A DNA stretch of 64,000 nt from Merluccius polli (GCA_030340625.1 JAOPHQ010000947.1:22422-86421); one strand, 5' to 3'; shown: positions 22,540 through 34,616, counted from the first letter of the stretch. Notes: generated by a model not told the origin, from the letters alone. Program-made: numbers and translations.

Positions 22540-23836
22540 CAGTGTTGGTCAAGTTACTTGGAAATAGTAATTAGTTACTGATTACTGATTACTTCTCCAA
22601 GAAAGTAATCCAGTTACTTTACTGATTACTTATTTTCAAAAGTAATTAGTTACTTAATTACTTTATTACGTTACTTTTCAAAAACATGATGCACAACCTG
22701 AATAGGCTATAAAGCCTAAATAGACCTTCCAGCCCAATTCTATTCTTTTCTGAATTTTTCGCTGTAGATAAAAGTTATCTTCCCACGCAGAGTGTACAGC
22801 GGACACTTATGTTTTTGTTACTCTTTACCGAGTCAAACTCAAAGTAATGTCGGTACTTCCACTGTATAACTGTTTTGAAAAAAAAGGGGGAAAAAGGCCG
22901 ACATGCCTATACAATATGCAGCCGGCGCTCGGAAAAGGCTCGCAACAAAAAGATGAGCCACACATTTAGAAACAATTGCATGAACTATCTAAAATAAATA
23001 CCTTAGTCAGAAAACATATATGAGGCTGAACTTTTCGCTAAAATGTCACAGTTATGGAAATATTTAAAATGTTGGAGCGGCTGGCTCGACCACGCGAACC
23101 GAGAGACGGCTGTCTTGACCGCAGTACGCGATCGGTCATTAATCAATAATCGTATTTAACCGTATAACTGCAGACAACTTTATTTAAAAGCAATCAAATG
23201 TAAAACATGTGTGTTTGTATTGTGGTGTCCGGTGCGTGGATGTGCGCTCCTCCGGCGGAGCGGTTCATGTTAATAGCGGAGTCCGGGAGGGCGTAGTTAC
23301 GAGGGATGTGCGACTATCGGCTTAAAAAATACTAAAGTGTTTTTTAAAGTTAGAAAGATATTAGATATTCAACCGATATTCACACTCCGAATTACAGCGA
23401 TCAGACACGGGGAACTAAAGCCGCGATCACCGGGCACCGCTTCAAGACTCACAGTATGCAACACAACGTCCTTTTGATCGATAACAATATAAATTGATCG
23501 ACACATTTCTTAACGATCAATGATCGATCATCGATTAATTATGCCCATCCCTACTTCCAAGCATTAAACGCTGCATGGTCCTGCTCTCTCCCGCACTATG
23601 TTATCTCTTGTTGATCTACACACATCACGCACTGACGTCGCACCGCTCATACGTGATTGTCACTCTAACAAACAAAATCACGGTTTAGTAACGCAGTAAC
23701 GCAGTCTGTTTGGGGGAAAGTAACAGTAATCTAATTACTGTTTTTGCAATTGTAATCCCTTACTTTACTTGTTACTTGAAAAAAGTAATCGGATTACAGT
23801 AACGCGTTACTTCTAACGCGTTACTGCCCATCACTG
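22540..23836. mobile_element. Non-autonomous hAT element in the minisatellite
   Basis: The left end starts CAGTGTTGG, the right end finishes CCATCACTG (inverse CAGTGATGG). The 8-bp duplication GTTGTATG flanks it (22532-22539 and 23837-23844). The ends are rich in GTTAC/GTAAC motifs (GTAACGCGTTAC near 23798-23812), as in common fish hAT families. The 1.3-kb interior has no frame resembling a transposase. Confidence 0.85.
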
Positions 23837-24620
23837 GTTGTATGTAATATGTGGTAGTTGAGGGAGTAGTTGTGTGTAATATGTGGTAGTTGAGGTAGTA
23901 GTTGTGTGTAATATGTGGTAGTTGAGGTAGTAGTTGTGTGTAATATGTGGTAGTTGAGGTAGTAGCTGTATGTAATATGTGGTAGTTGAGGTAGTAGTTG
24001 TGTGTAATATGTGGTAGTTGAGGTAGTAGTTGTGTGTAATATGTGGTAGTTGAGGTAGTAGTTGTGTGTAATATGTGGTTGTTGAGGTAGTAGTTGTATG
24101 TAATATGTGGTAGTTGAGGTAGTAGTTGTATGTAATATGTGGTAGTTGAGGTAGTAGTTGTATGTAATATGTGGCAGTTGGGGTAGTAGTTGTGTGTAGT
24201 ATGTGGTAGTTGAGGTAGTAGTTGTGTGTAATATGTGGTAGTTGAGGTAGTAGTTGTGTGTAATATGTGGTAGTTGAGGTAGTAGTTGTGTGTAATATGT
24301 GGTAGTTGAGGTAGTAGTTGTGTGTAATATGTGGTTGTTGAGGTAGTAGTTGTGTGTAATATGTGGTAGTTGAGGTAGTTGTATGTAATATGTGGTTGTT
24401 GAGGTAGTAGTTGTATGTAATATGTGGTAGTTGAGGTAGTAGTTGTGTGTAATATGTGGTAGTTGAGGTAGTAGTTGTGTGTAATATGTGGTAGTTCAGG
24501 TAGTAGTTGTGTGTAATATGTGGTAGTTGAGGTAGTAGTTGTATGCAATATGTGGTAGTTGAGGTAGTAGTTGTGTGTAATATGTGGTAGTTGAGGTAGT
24601 AGTTGTGTGTAATATGTGGT
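23837..24620. repeat. 32-bp minisatellite, array 4b (about 25 copies)
   Basis: Continues array 4a after the hAT element. It runs straight into the C-downstream block instead of the V-proximal stretch. Confidence 0.95.
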
Positions 24621-24632
24621 ATTACACACAAC
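24602..24632. other. Deletion junction with 12-bp inverted repeat
   Basis: GTTGTGTGTAAT (24602-24613), a 7-base loop, then its exact inverse ATTACACACAAC (24621-24632), followed at once by the C 3' UTR. V, promoter, J, J-C intron and C exon are all absent between minisatellite and UTR. Confidence 0.85.
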
Positions 24633-25477
24633 TTGTGATGATCATATAACATGTCTTTGATCCATTAGCATTATGCTTTCTGGTGTTTACCCCTTGCTTG
24701 GATTTGTCACATGTTGAAGATTTAATAAAGATGTAGAAAGTAATTCATTCCTTGCACTCATTTCCAATCGTATCTCTGTCCTTTTCAATTCATCTTGCTT
24801 TAAAAGAGTACACAAAACATCAGTTAAATGTCGTACTAAAACAAGTTTCACTACCATTTTGAATGAAGGGTTAAAGCTATGGTGTGATGAGCAAAGTGTT
24901 GGTTGTGTGGATGTGCTTGGAAAGTGTGTTCACTGTATTCAGTGGACCAGTGTCAGTCATAGAGCCACTGCTGCTGAGATGACCCTGTGTCACACTGACT
25001 TCATGTCACTTCATAAAATGGTAGTTTAGGGGGATGTCCAGTTTTCTGCAGATACCAACTTAGAAACATGTAAAAGTACGTCTCACAACACATTCAGTAT
25101 CTCTCACCAAGACATATGAACCCTAGCCTGCTGAGTGGTGGAAACAGTAACATATTCATAATGTTCATATGAGTCAAAGACTAAACTGACATCGCTAAAA
25201 GATGTGGTTCATTAAAACGTATTCTGTGTTCAGTGAACCGTAGCGATTCAAATGATGTCCAGTTTTAGCAGATGTGCACCTGTGTCTCTTGAGTGTCAGG
25301 AAGTCAGTGGAAATGTAGGGCTGAGCTCTCAGAAGAGTCTCTGGAGAGTCCAGTGAAAGCAGTTTGTGTGCCCGTCTACACAGCAGCTCACTGGTGCCCT
25401 CTTGTGTCAAATCACAGCCAATTCAATAAAGAGTGATTCCATGAACTCAACTCTGTTCAGGTCCATGTTGAATAATA
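24633..25477. other. Conserved C-downstream block of the gutted cassette
   Basis: Begins about 95 bases after where the C stop would be. It keeps the AATAAA (24724-24729) but has no C exon to process. Confidence 0.7.
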
Positions 25478-26451
25478 TTGTAACCGTGTTGTATGTCTAG
25501 AGAGTGCTCTACCGTAAAGTAATTTAAAACACATTTTTTTAAATAAATCCCTTAAGATAAATATTCATCACAACAATAGAAATCCACATACAATGTACAC
25601 TAACTATGGAGAGGCTGCAGATAAATGCAACAGGGGACCACACACATAACTACCAGTAGAATAAGGGCAGAAAAGGGTTACTTCTTGCGGTACCATATGC
25701 CCCGTACTTACACCGCTGCAACCACTCCTCACAATACTGCTCTGTTGAAATACCACAAACACAATGCATCAAATGCACCACCAGCCCTGAGCGGAGCAGC
25801 TAGCTCAAACAGCAGACGAGATAGAAATACACAAAACTGAACCCAGAGGCAAACTAAAGAAAACCAAAACAGCTGCAAAGCTGCAACTGAAGCAGAGTAA
25901 CTAAATACAACACAACTAAAGGCAAACTAAAGGCAAACCAAGACCAGACAGCAGTGGCAGCGAGAGTCTGCAAAAGGAAACCTGTAGCATTAATCACCGT
26001 TCCTCTCATAATGTATGCATACGCAGTCATTTAAACAATTCAAAGTAGAGAGAGAGTCACCTGGGCTGTCCACAATGTCCCACACTACAACAAAGGAGCG
26101 GGGAAGGCTCTTCCCAACGGCGACCCCCAAGCCTGGTACCTCGGCACGTCGGGCTGGAAATACACATGAACACACGGGGACAGCGCGGCGCATGGACCGT
26201 GAGCCTGGCATACAGTTACAATTTAACCCCCTGAGGTCAGCAACACAAACAGCGGGACAGCGCACGCCACATACCTGAACCGGAAGCGGAAACACAGCAG
26301 CGGAGAAAGAAAGAGGGGAAGCTAGGGTGAGGTATTTATGCTTTGCGGGAATACCCCATACACTATGTAACCAGCTGGTTACAATGGAGTACAGCTTCAG
26401 CAGCAGCATGCGTGTCATTGGGTTAGCCTGGTAGCAGACGGAGGCCAGTGT

Positions 26452-26538
26452 TTAGCGGTGGTTCCTCATGGCTTCCTTAGCTGCCAGGATGAGGGCTGTG
26501 AGGGTGGGCCGAGGCTCGGCCATCTCCAGGAACGGATG
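26452..26538 (-). pseudogene. PAK2-like terminal exon, copy 4
   Basis: Same 28-codon frame and TAA as copy 1. Confidence 0.7.
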
Positions 26539-26671
26539 CTGCCAAACAACAGCGTTGGTTAACGTCACAAAGGAAACATGTTGTTGCATCTCCACCAGTC
26601 TACTGTAGCCAAGACGTGTCTGTGAATTGTAGTTCAAGCCTACTAGGCACTTGATTGGATGGTTTGGGTGG

Positions 26672-26673
<2 letters not shown>

Positions 26674-26751
<78 letters not shown>
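26674..26751. repeat. (AC)n microsatellite
   Basis: Near-perfect AC tract of 78 bp. Confidence 0.97.
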
Positions 26752-26753
<2 letters not shown>

Positions 26754-27023
26754 CTTTGTGATTAAACTGCTCAGTGACGAGCAAGGTAGTGTTGTAGTGT
26801 TGAGCTATCCAGAAGGGAGTAGATAGAGCAAGGTGTATTGTGGAGCCACCAGGCTGACAAGGCCGTCCACATGGGCTGGGGAGAGACTTCAGCACCGAGG
26901 ACAGCGACAGTCCCCCCACAGAGGGGGGCTGGGTGAGGTCACTGAGGATCAATGCTATTCAACACCGCTGCTGCAGGTTTGGCAGTCAGCCTCACCTGCA
27001 GCCACTCACTAATTAAGACTCAC

Positions 27024-27064
<41 letters not shown>

Positions 27065-27296
27065 TGTAATTGCATTTAATACGTTGCATTTGTATTCAAT
27101 ATATTGTATATAATAATATGTTGTAGTTGTATTTAAAATATTGAGGTTGAGGTTGTATTTGTATGTATTATGTTATTTCTTGCAAATATAGCTGTAGTAG
27201 TTGAGGTCGTCATATTTCCAATAAGTTGTATTTGAGGTTGTATTTGTATTTAATATTTAATTGAGGTAAGAAATGTATGTAATGTGATGTAGCTGA

Positions 27297-27883
27297 GGGA
27301 GTAGTTGTATGTGATATGTGGTAGTTGAGGTGGTAGTTGTATGTAATATGTGATAGTTGAGGTAGTAGTTGTAGGTAATATGTGGTAGTTGAGGTAGTAG
27401 TTGTATGTAATATGTGGTAGTTGAGGTAGTAGTTGTATGTAATATGTGGTAGTTGAGGGAGTAGTTGTGTGTAATATGTGGTAGTTGAGGTAGTAGTTGT
27501 GTGTAATATGTGGTAGTTGAGGTAGTAGCTGTATGTAATATGTGGTAGTTGAGGTAGTAGTTGTGTGTAATATGTGGTAGTTGAGGTAGTAGTTGTGTGT
27601 AATATGTGGTAGTTGAGGTAGTAGTTGTATGTAATATGTGGTAGTTGAGGTAGTAGTTGTATGTAATATGTTGTAGTTGAGGTAGTAGTTGTGTTAATAT
27701 GTGGTAGTTGAGGTAGTAGTTGTGTGTAATATGTGGTAGTTGAGGTAGAAGTTGTATGTAATATGTGGTAGTTGAGGTAGTAGTTGTGTGTAATATGTGG
27801 TAGTTGAGGTAGTAGTTGTGTGTAATATGTGGTAGTTGAGGTAGTAGTTGTGTGTAATATGTGGTAGTTGAGGTAGTAGCTGT
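27297..27883. repeat. 32-bp minisatellite, array 5 (about 18 copies)
   Basis: Its first six units match array 4a variant for variant (GATATG, TGATAG, TAGGTAA), so the two arrays share a recent ancestor. Confidence 0.95.
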
Positions 27884-28043
27884 ATATTTAATAATGTGGA
27901 GGAATATAATGCTGGTGCTGGGTTGAGGCCCCTGGTTAGAGCAGCTCTGTGCTCAGCGCTCTGTGTCAGAGTCTCTTCCCCCTCAGCAGCTGCAGCAGGT
28001 TCCTGCTGTAACAGCTCAGTGTCTACGCAGTCTGACTGAGGGA

Positions 28044-28071
28044 GGTTTTTGTACGGCTCTCAATCACTGTG
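28044..28071 (-). other. V4 12-RSS
   Basis: Heptamer 28065-28071, nonamer 28044-28052, both consensus. Confidence 0.95.
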
Positions 28072-28548
28072 TGAACACATCGCCACTACTATGGTAACTC
28101 TGACAGTAATAAACTGCTGCATCTTCACGCTGGGCGCCGTTGATGGTCAGAGAGAAGTCAGTGCTGCTTCCACTGCCACTAAACTGAGCTGGTGTTGATG
28201 ATTCACGTGTAGTTGCAAATCTTATTAGGAGCTTGGGGGCTTCTCCAGGTTTCTGTTGGTACCAGAATAGAAAATGACCATCACCATAACCCGATTCATA
28301 GTAAACTGCTGGGTTGGTTTTACAGGTCAGAGTGACTGAGGATCCTGGAGTAACAGACTTTACTGGTGGCTGAGTCACAGTCACCTGACTGCTGGTTCCT
28401 ATAGGAAACATACAAACAAAACATTGAGTTATCCAGTAGAAAACACAAGCAGACAAAGAAGGGGGTCCACATTTTGATGGAGTTGAATGAACCGACCTGC
28501 TAAGGATCCACAGACCACTGTCCAGAACAGGAGGCTGAGGGGATTCAT
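28072..28548 (-). CDS. Ig light-chain V4, intact
   Basis: Leader exon 28548-28497, V exon 28398-28072. The longest CDR1 of the set (YYESGYGDGHFLF, two residues more than V1). CDR3 QSYHSSGDVF. FR1 has K-S-V-T-P-G and FR3 has P-A-Q-F-S-G, the Gln shared only with V5. Confidence 0.93.
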
Positions 28549-28613
28549 GGTTGCCACGGTTTCTGGGGTGTTGAGTGACAGCTCAGAGTCCTGCAGTGTT
28601 GAACTCACAGGAC

Positions 28614-28656
28614 TTTAAACCCTCTCAGAAGCCCAGTTTCAGCTGAGCATGCAAAG
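28614..28656 (-). promoter_or_regulatory. V4 promoter
   Basis: TTTAAA 28614-28619 and octamer-like element 28649-28656. The AT-rich spacer to J5 is of the same variant as after V1. Confidence 0.75.
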
Positions 28657-29196
28657 CTTCCTCTATATGGAAATGACCTGTTTCCACTCATCACACTGGG
28701 GGTGAGAGTGGATGCAGACCTTCTGGGAGGACCACTGTATCTCTGCTACATTCACACTATGGGAATACAAACATCATTTGGGTGGAAACGATTGGAATTC
28801 ATAATCTATAACTTATTCTCTGAATTAGGCTAATTCCTGCTGGTTTGTATGAAATCCGTTGCTTATATTTAATTCTGAAAATACACAGATGCTATATAAA
28901 TATTTCGAAAGAGATAATATATTATATCTGTGTGTAATAACTGCATGAAGCCTATGCACATATATTACAAAGGTTGGCTGAGTTTCAAAAGTTGATAAAT
29001 TGTATTGAAAATATCTACACAACACTAAAAGTTTTATAAAAATATATGTAGGATCTATATTTTACTATAAATCTACTTAACTTAAAATACATCAATGACA
29101 TTGCTAACCATAACTTTATTGGATTGAATCATTGATTAATTTTTCTGTGATAAGTTAGTGTGTGTGTGTCAGTAAGATGTGTGTTCATGTGCGGGA

Positions 29197-29273
29197 GGTT
29201 TTTGTACAGCCTCTTAATGAGTTTGTATCACTGTGGTACACTTTTGGTGGAGGCACCAAACTCACCATTGACT
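29197..29273 (+). other. J segment 5 with its 23-RSS
   Basis: Nonamer 29197-29205, heptamer 29229-29235, J 29236-29273, encoding Y-T-F-G-G-G-T-K-L-T-I-D (Ile in place of Val). Confidence 0.93.
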
Positions 29274-29714
29274 GTAAGTACAAGGAAACTTTTCTTTACC
29301 TGACATATTACTCATTTTGAAAACTACCTTTATATTAAAATGGGTGTGAAGATTTTTTATTGTATAGATCTTAAGATGTTTTTTCAATGGATAGGTTAAG
29401 GACAGTGTAAACATATTGTTCAGTTATTAAATGTAATTGTTAAATTGTTTTCAAGTCATTTATTTATGATGAGCATTCATCATTTATCAAGAATATAATT
29501 TATTTACTATGTACTTCATGAAATGGGCAAACAAATATCATTCAGGTTCTGTTTTTACTTCTGAAAGTACAGTGATCATTTAATGCTAATTTAATGATAG
29601 ATGATATAATAATGATAGAATATTTTATTTGAAATGTATTTGTGTGCTTAAAATATCCTGTTAAATATTTTTCCGTCGTTTTTTGGCCGAATGCGAAATG
29701 AAATATAAGAAAAA

Positions 29715-29756
29715 GGAAGTGAAACAAATAATTATTAAGAAAAGTTCTGCCACCTG
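29715..29756 (+). promoter_or_regulatory. EICE-like element plus E-box, cassette 5
   Basis: GGAAGTGAAA 29715-29724 and CACCTG 29751-29756. Confidence 0.55.
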
Positions 29757-29926
29757 ACAATTGGTGAAACATTTAAATGTGTTATAAATGAATTGATATT
29801 AATTCCCACATTACAATCAACAGCTCCAACTCTTGGTGAATATTCATGTTCCCTTCCCTCTGTGCTCCCTATGAGTGGTGATGGTAACTGAGCCTGTTGT
29901 CCACTTGTCTCCTCTCTCTCTTCCAG

Positions 29927-30249
29927 TGGGAGTGGTGCAGCCCAGGCTGAGCGTCCTCCCTCCCTCCAGAGTGGAGCTGGAGCAGGGCAGCGCTACACTG
30001 CTGTGTCTGGCCAGTGGGGGCTTCCCCTCAGACTGGACGCTTGGCTGGAAGGTGGAGGGCAGCAGCAGGTCTGGGGGGGTATCAGATAGTCTGGGGGTCC
30101 TGGGGAAAGATGGCCACTACGGCTGGAGCAGCACCTTGACCCTCCCTGCAGACCAGTGGAGGAAGGCGGGCTCAGTGAGCTGTGAGGCCAGTAAGAGTGG
30201 CCAGACGCCTGTCGCTCAAACCCTGAATCCTGGCCAGTGTTCAGAGTAG
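29927..30249 (+). CDS. Ig light-chain constant exon C5
   Basis: Predicted protein identical to C1. The pyrimidine tract of the acceptor is two bases shorter, which opens a chance frame through the intron from 29875; the exon start is still the CAG at 29924-29926. PolyA signal 30428-30433. Confidence 0.93.
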
Positions 30250-31182
30250 AGAGGCTCCAGCATGGAAGTACTGTACAATACAAATCTCCTCTGACACGTC
30301 TGCTTTATATCTCTCTGTCTAAGGTAGCACTGCAGCTTGTGATGATCATATAACATGTCTTTGATCCATTAGCATTATGCTTTCTGGTGTTTACCCCTTG
30401 CTTGGATTTGCCACATGTTGAAGATTTAATAAAGATGTAAAAATAATTCATTCCTTGCACTCATTTCCAATCGTATCTCTGTCCTTTTCAATTCATCTTT
30501 CTTTAAAAGAGTATACAAACATCTGTTAAATGTCTTACTAAAACAAGTTTCACTACCATTTTGAATGAAGGGTTAAAGCTATGGTGTGATGAGCAAAGTG
30601 TCGGTTGTGTGGATGTGCTTGGAAAGTGTGTTCACTATATTCAGTGGACCAGTGTCAGTCATAGAGCCACTGCTGCTGAGATGACCCATGTGTGTCACAC
30701 TGACTTTGTGTCACTTCATGAAATGGTAGTTTAGGGGGATGTCCAGTTTTCTGCAGATACCAACTTAGAAACATGTAAAAGTACGTCTCACAACACATTC
30801 AGTATCTCACACCAAGACATATGAACCCTAGCCTGCTGAGCGGTGCAAACAGTAACATATTCATAATGTTCATATGAGTCAAAGACTAAACTGACATCGC
30901 TAAAAGATGTGGTTCATTAAAACGTATTCTGTGTTCAGTGAACCGTAGCGATTCAAATGATGTCCAGTTTTAGCAGATGTGCACCTGTGTCTCTTGAGTG
31001 TCAGGAAGTCAGTGGAAATGTAGGGCTGAGCTCTCAGAAGAGTCTCTGGAGAGTCCAGTGAAAGCAGTTTGTGTGCCCGTCTACACAGCAGCTCACTGGT
31101 GCCCTCTTGTGTCAAATCACAGCCAATTCAATAAAGAGTGATTCCATGAACTCAACTCTGTTCAGGTCCATGTTGCATAATA
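30250..31182. other. Conserved C-downstream block, copy 6
   Basis: Same block; the spacer turns to type C at about 31183. Confidence 0.6.
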
Positions 31183-31742
31183 GCGTACAGCTTCAGCAGC
31201 AGTATGCATGTTGTAACATATCATTATGTATTTGCAGCAAGTATGACAGCTAAATATTATTGTGGACTAGATGGACCAGAAGATTCGGGATACCAAGTAA
31301 GGAGGAGTCATTTCACTGACAACAACATTCAAGGAAGACTCAGGAGACCGTAGTTGCATGAAAGATTGTATTTGGTATTAGGAATAAAGTAAAGAACCCA
31401 AAAGAAAACCAAAAACCAAAATAAACATCCCCTATGGCCATACAAAGTCACATTTAGTTGATCAACTCAACTTCTCACACAACGCCTGAATTTAAGTTTC
31501 ACTCAAACAGAAGATGTATCTTTTACGGTTAAGTGCACTTCTTCAGTTAATTTATATGTTTGATCCACTTCAAAGGTAAGTATTGAGATATATTAAGTAT
31601 CTTTATAAAGGTATTTCCCCTTATCACAAATATTCCCCAACATAACCTTAAGGGATTAACCAAGCAACCGCCATTTAAATCTGCCTAGAAACATCAAAAA
31701 CACGGCACTGTGAAATCAGTATGAATCCAGAAGTAATGACCC
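31183..31742. other. Type C spacer, left part, copy 1
   Basis: About 560 bp found only here and at the window end. Apart from the exon-like piece at 31238-31296 it is AT-rich and unrecognised. Confidence 0.55.
31238..31296 (+). other. Unidentified exon-like piece in type C spacer
   Basis: A TATTTGCAG acceptor and a CAA|GTAAGG donor bound 59 nt. One frame reads A-S-M-T-A-K-Y-Y-C-G-L-D-G-P-E-D-S-G-Y-Q and stays open to 31352. The copy at 63481-63539 keeps both splice-like sites and differs by one Pro/Ser change. The Y-Y-C looks like a V-gene end, but no V framework precedes it. No family assigned. Confidence 0.25.
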
Positions 31743-31750
31743 CTTCTCAC

Positions 31751-33566
31751 CAGGGCCAGATTAACACTTCACTGTACCCTGGGCAACAATATTCAAGGGC
31801 CCCATCATCACGACCCCAGGATCACCATACAGGGCAAAATACAGATTACATTACAGTAATATACAGTAAATATACTCAGTACTTCAATAACTAACTGTCA
31901 GCAAGTGCATTTTGATGTACAGATGTGCAAATGGTAATAGAACTACAAATGCACCACTATGTCCTCTTGTCAAGGCCACTCACTCACATATGATGTTATG
32001 AAAACAAAACACATCAGCATTAGTATAATCTGGCAAAATTGACCCACTACATAGGGAGGGATTTTTCACAAAAAAATAAATAAGCAACCACTTTCAAAGC
32101 ATCCAATATTTATTTAACAACACATATTCCCAACACAAATGTATTGAACTGATAGAGCCATCGCAGAGGAAGTCCACAGACAAAACACAAACAAATATCC
32201 ACAAACTCCTAGAATCAAGTAACATTTTGGTCCTCAGCTCATTTTAAACAGAAATCACCGTCACCTCAGAATTCAACAGGACAATCAAGTTATAGTGCAA
32301 TATAAACATTTTGAAATCTGCCTGTTTTCTGTCAACAACAATAAACAATTTACAGCATTTTCATGGAGCCACCACAAGGAAAAAATAAATAAGACGCAGT
32401 ATCATCTGCTCCTAAGCTCATTTTAACTTGTTTTAAAACAGAAGACAACCTGTCACATCACAATTCCTACAAGACAGGCAAGGGTTAAACATTTTAGTGC
32501 AAGATAAACATTTGGAAATCTGTCAATTTCTCTCAATTAGACAAGACAAAAAGAAATGCTACATAATCTGGCCAAATACACAATTAGAATCCTAAATAAT
32601 GGGGAAGTGCATGTTTAAATTTGAAATGCTTTATTTCATTTGGCAAACACATCTTACACTGGTATTTTTCTGGACTTTTAATGTGCAAACTGGTGTACAA
32701 TATCTTCAAAATCTAGGGCACTAACAAGTTCATGTTCGATGGCCAAGAGAGAAAGTGCAGAGAGCCGTGTCTGTGACATTTTGGTCCTCAGCTCATTTTT
32801 AACTCGTTTCAAAACAGAAAACAAACTCTCACCTTCGCAGTTAGACACAGGCAAGGTTAAAAACAGTCTTAGTGCAACATAAACATTTGGAAACGTTGTC
32901 TTAAGTCCATGTCTCTCAAGAGCTTGCAGCAGCTGTACAGGTGAAGTCTCATTCTGCACAAAGTGCTTGAACTGAATACGTTCGTCTGACAAGGAACCAT
33001 CCAGATCTGTCGGCTCGTCGCTCTCCGGACTGTGGACATTAGCTTGCGCCGGCAGTGAAGAAATGTCCCGGCTAGCTGAGCTGTCCTCGTTGACGGAAGA
33101 TGCCTAAGCAGAATAGTTGGTAATGCTAACTGTAGTGAAGAAATTACCTATGTTCGGTATATACTTTACATTTTCTGCGTTTCTGATGTCCTTCTCCTTT
33201 TTTAAATTCAGTTTCGCGCTCCCACTTAGCTTCTCCCTGTTTTCATTTTTTGAGTTGTGTAGAGGTGCTTGACATCACGCAACCTGCTCAGTGCACGTTG
33301 ATTGGCGTCACCTTTGACCCGCCTCATATGGGCTGACCAATGAGGAGAGGGTCTCAGCTATCGGTTACAGTCAGAGGCAGCCAGGGCCAGGGATTATGTG
33401 CAGCGCATAGACTGTATCGGTGCAGCGCAACGGCTCCGGCGGACAGTTTAACATAGAAGCGAGAGATAACCAGATATGTTGCTTGTGCCCTCACTGCCCT
33501 GGGCCCTTTAGATGTCGTGGGCCCCTGGGCAATTGCCCAGTTGCCCATATGGTTAATCCCGCCTTG
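31751..33566. mobile_element. hAT transposon with transposase remnant
   Basis: Left end CAGGGCCAGATTAAC, right end inverse CAAGGCGGGATTAAC, flanked by an 8-bp duplication CTTCTCAC (31743-31750 and 33567-33574). The homologous site at 63982-63989 has a single CTTCTCAC and no element. Most of the transposase is gone; only the C-terminal dimerisation region remains (32678-32992). Confidence 0.9.
32678..32992 (-). pseudogene. hAT transposase C-terminal fragment
   Basis: About 104 residues that resemble the hAT C-terminal dimerisation domain: L-R-L-F-L-T-L-P-V-S-N-C-E-G-E-S-L-F-S-V, then L-K-R-V-K-N-E-L-R-T-K-M and R-L-S-A-L-S-L-L-A-I. The DDE catalytic region is absent, so it is not an active enzyme. 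It lies within the element in minus orientation. Confidence 0.85.
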
Positions 33567-33574
33567 CTTCTCAC

Positions 33575-33915
33575 TACACACACACACACATTATGGCCAG
33601 TTCTTCATGCAGCAGCACAGGGACACAGTCGAGGTATTTGTCCATTGTTCATTAAGTCTTTTGGGGCCCAAGTCAAAGTCATGAGGGAAGGGGAATGCGC
33701 TGGGCAAAGTGGGTGTATATGTGAATTGGTTCACCTGGCCAATCTCCAACAGCTCTTCTCCCTGCGGTAGCACCATTCATCCCACTAATGCAGACCTGCT
33801 GCTACTTTTAACACGGATGCCACTGATTGGCTACCGGTTGCACTGCGAGATCTCAACCACGGGAGCTGATACCCTCACACTGTTTACATTTTCATTCATT
33901 GCATTTTGCTCATTA
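33575..33915. other. Type C spacer, right part
   Basis: About 340 bp with a short AC tract (33576-33590), otherwise unrecognised. It joins type A sequence inside GGTTACAATG at about 33930, losing the exon-like segment found in full type A copies. Confidence 0.5.
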
Positions 33916-33970
33916 GTGACCCGGGTTACAATGTCATTGGGTTAGCCTGGTAGCAGACGGAGGCCAGTGT

Positions 33971-34057
33971 TTAGCGGTGGTTCCTCATGGCTTCCTTAGC
34001 TGCCAGGATGAGGGCTGTGAGGGTGGGCCGAGGCTCGGCCATCTCCAGGAACGGATG
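33971..34057 (-). pseudogene. PAK2-like terminal exon, copy 5
   Basis: Open and identical in peptide to copy 1, although the spacer to its left is of type C. Confidence 0.7.
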
Positions 34058-34188
34058 CTGCCAAACAACAGCGTTGGTTAACGTCACAACGGAAACATGT
34101 TGTTGCATCTCCACCAGTCTACTGTAGCCAAGACGTGTCTGTGAATTGTAGTTCAAGCCTACTAGGCACTTGATTGGATGGTTTGGGT

Positions 34189-34190
<2 letters not shown>

Positions 34191-34239
<49 letters not shown>
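34191..34239. repeat. (AC)n microsatellite, about 24 units
   Basis: Perfect AC tract, shorter than in most type A copies. Confidence 0.97.
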
Positions 34240-34240
<1 letters not shown>

Positions 34241-34510
34241 CTTTGTGATTAAACTGCTCAGTGACGAGCAAGGTAGTGTTGTAGTGTTGAGCTATCCAGA
34301 AGGGAGTAGATAGAGCAAGGTGTATTGTGGAGCCACCAGGCTGACAAGGCCGTCCACATGGGCTGGGGAGAGACTTCAGCACCGAGGACAGCGACAGTCC
34401 CCCCACAGAGGGGGGCTGGGTGAGGTCACTGAGGATCAATGCTATTCAACACCGCTGCTGCAGGTTTGGCAGTCAGCCTCACCTGCAGCCACTCACTAAT
34501 TAAGACTCAC

Positions 34511-34562
<52 letters not shown>

Positions 34563-34572
34563 CACAGAGAGA

Positions 34573-34616
<44 letters not shown>

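Larger units (their letters stand above)
25478..27296. other. Type A spacer, copy 4
   Basis: Uninterrupted form with the exon-like segment (near 26061-26153), PAK2-like exon, AC tract and a GA tract at 27026-27060. Confidence 0.65.

Noticed and set aside
23772..24652. Long minus-strand open frames with a Tyr/Leu/Pro/Thr-rich repeat (also at 34803-35603 and 41011-41640)
   Set aside because: They are the 32-bp minisatellite read in reverse. As 32 is not a multiple of 3, three units make one 32-residue period and all frames stay open by chance. No start context, splice or domain.
29875..29926. N-terminal extension of C5 (M-V-M-V-T-E-P-V)
   Set aside because: Intron read-through due to a two-base shorter pyrimidine tract; the splice acceptor is unchanged.
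33420..33770. Plus-strand frame at the right end of the 31.75-33.57 kb hAT element
   Set aside because: It crosses the transposon end and target duplication and has no recognisable domain.
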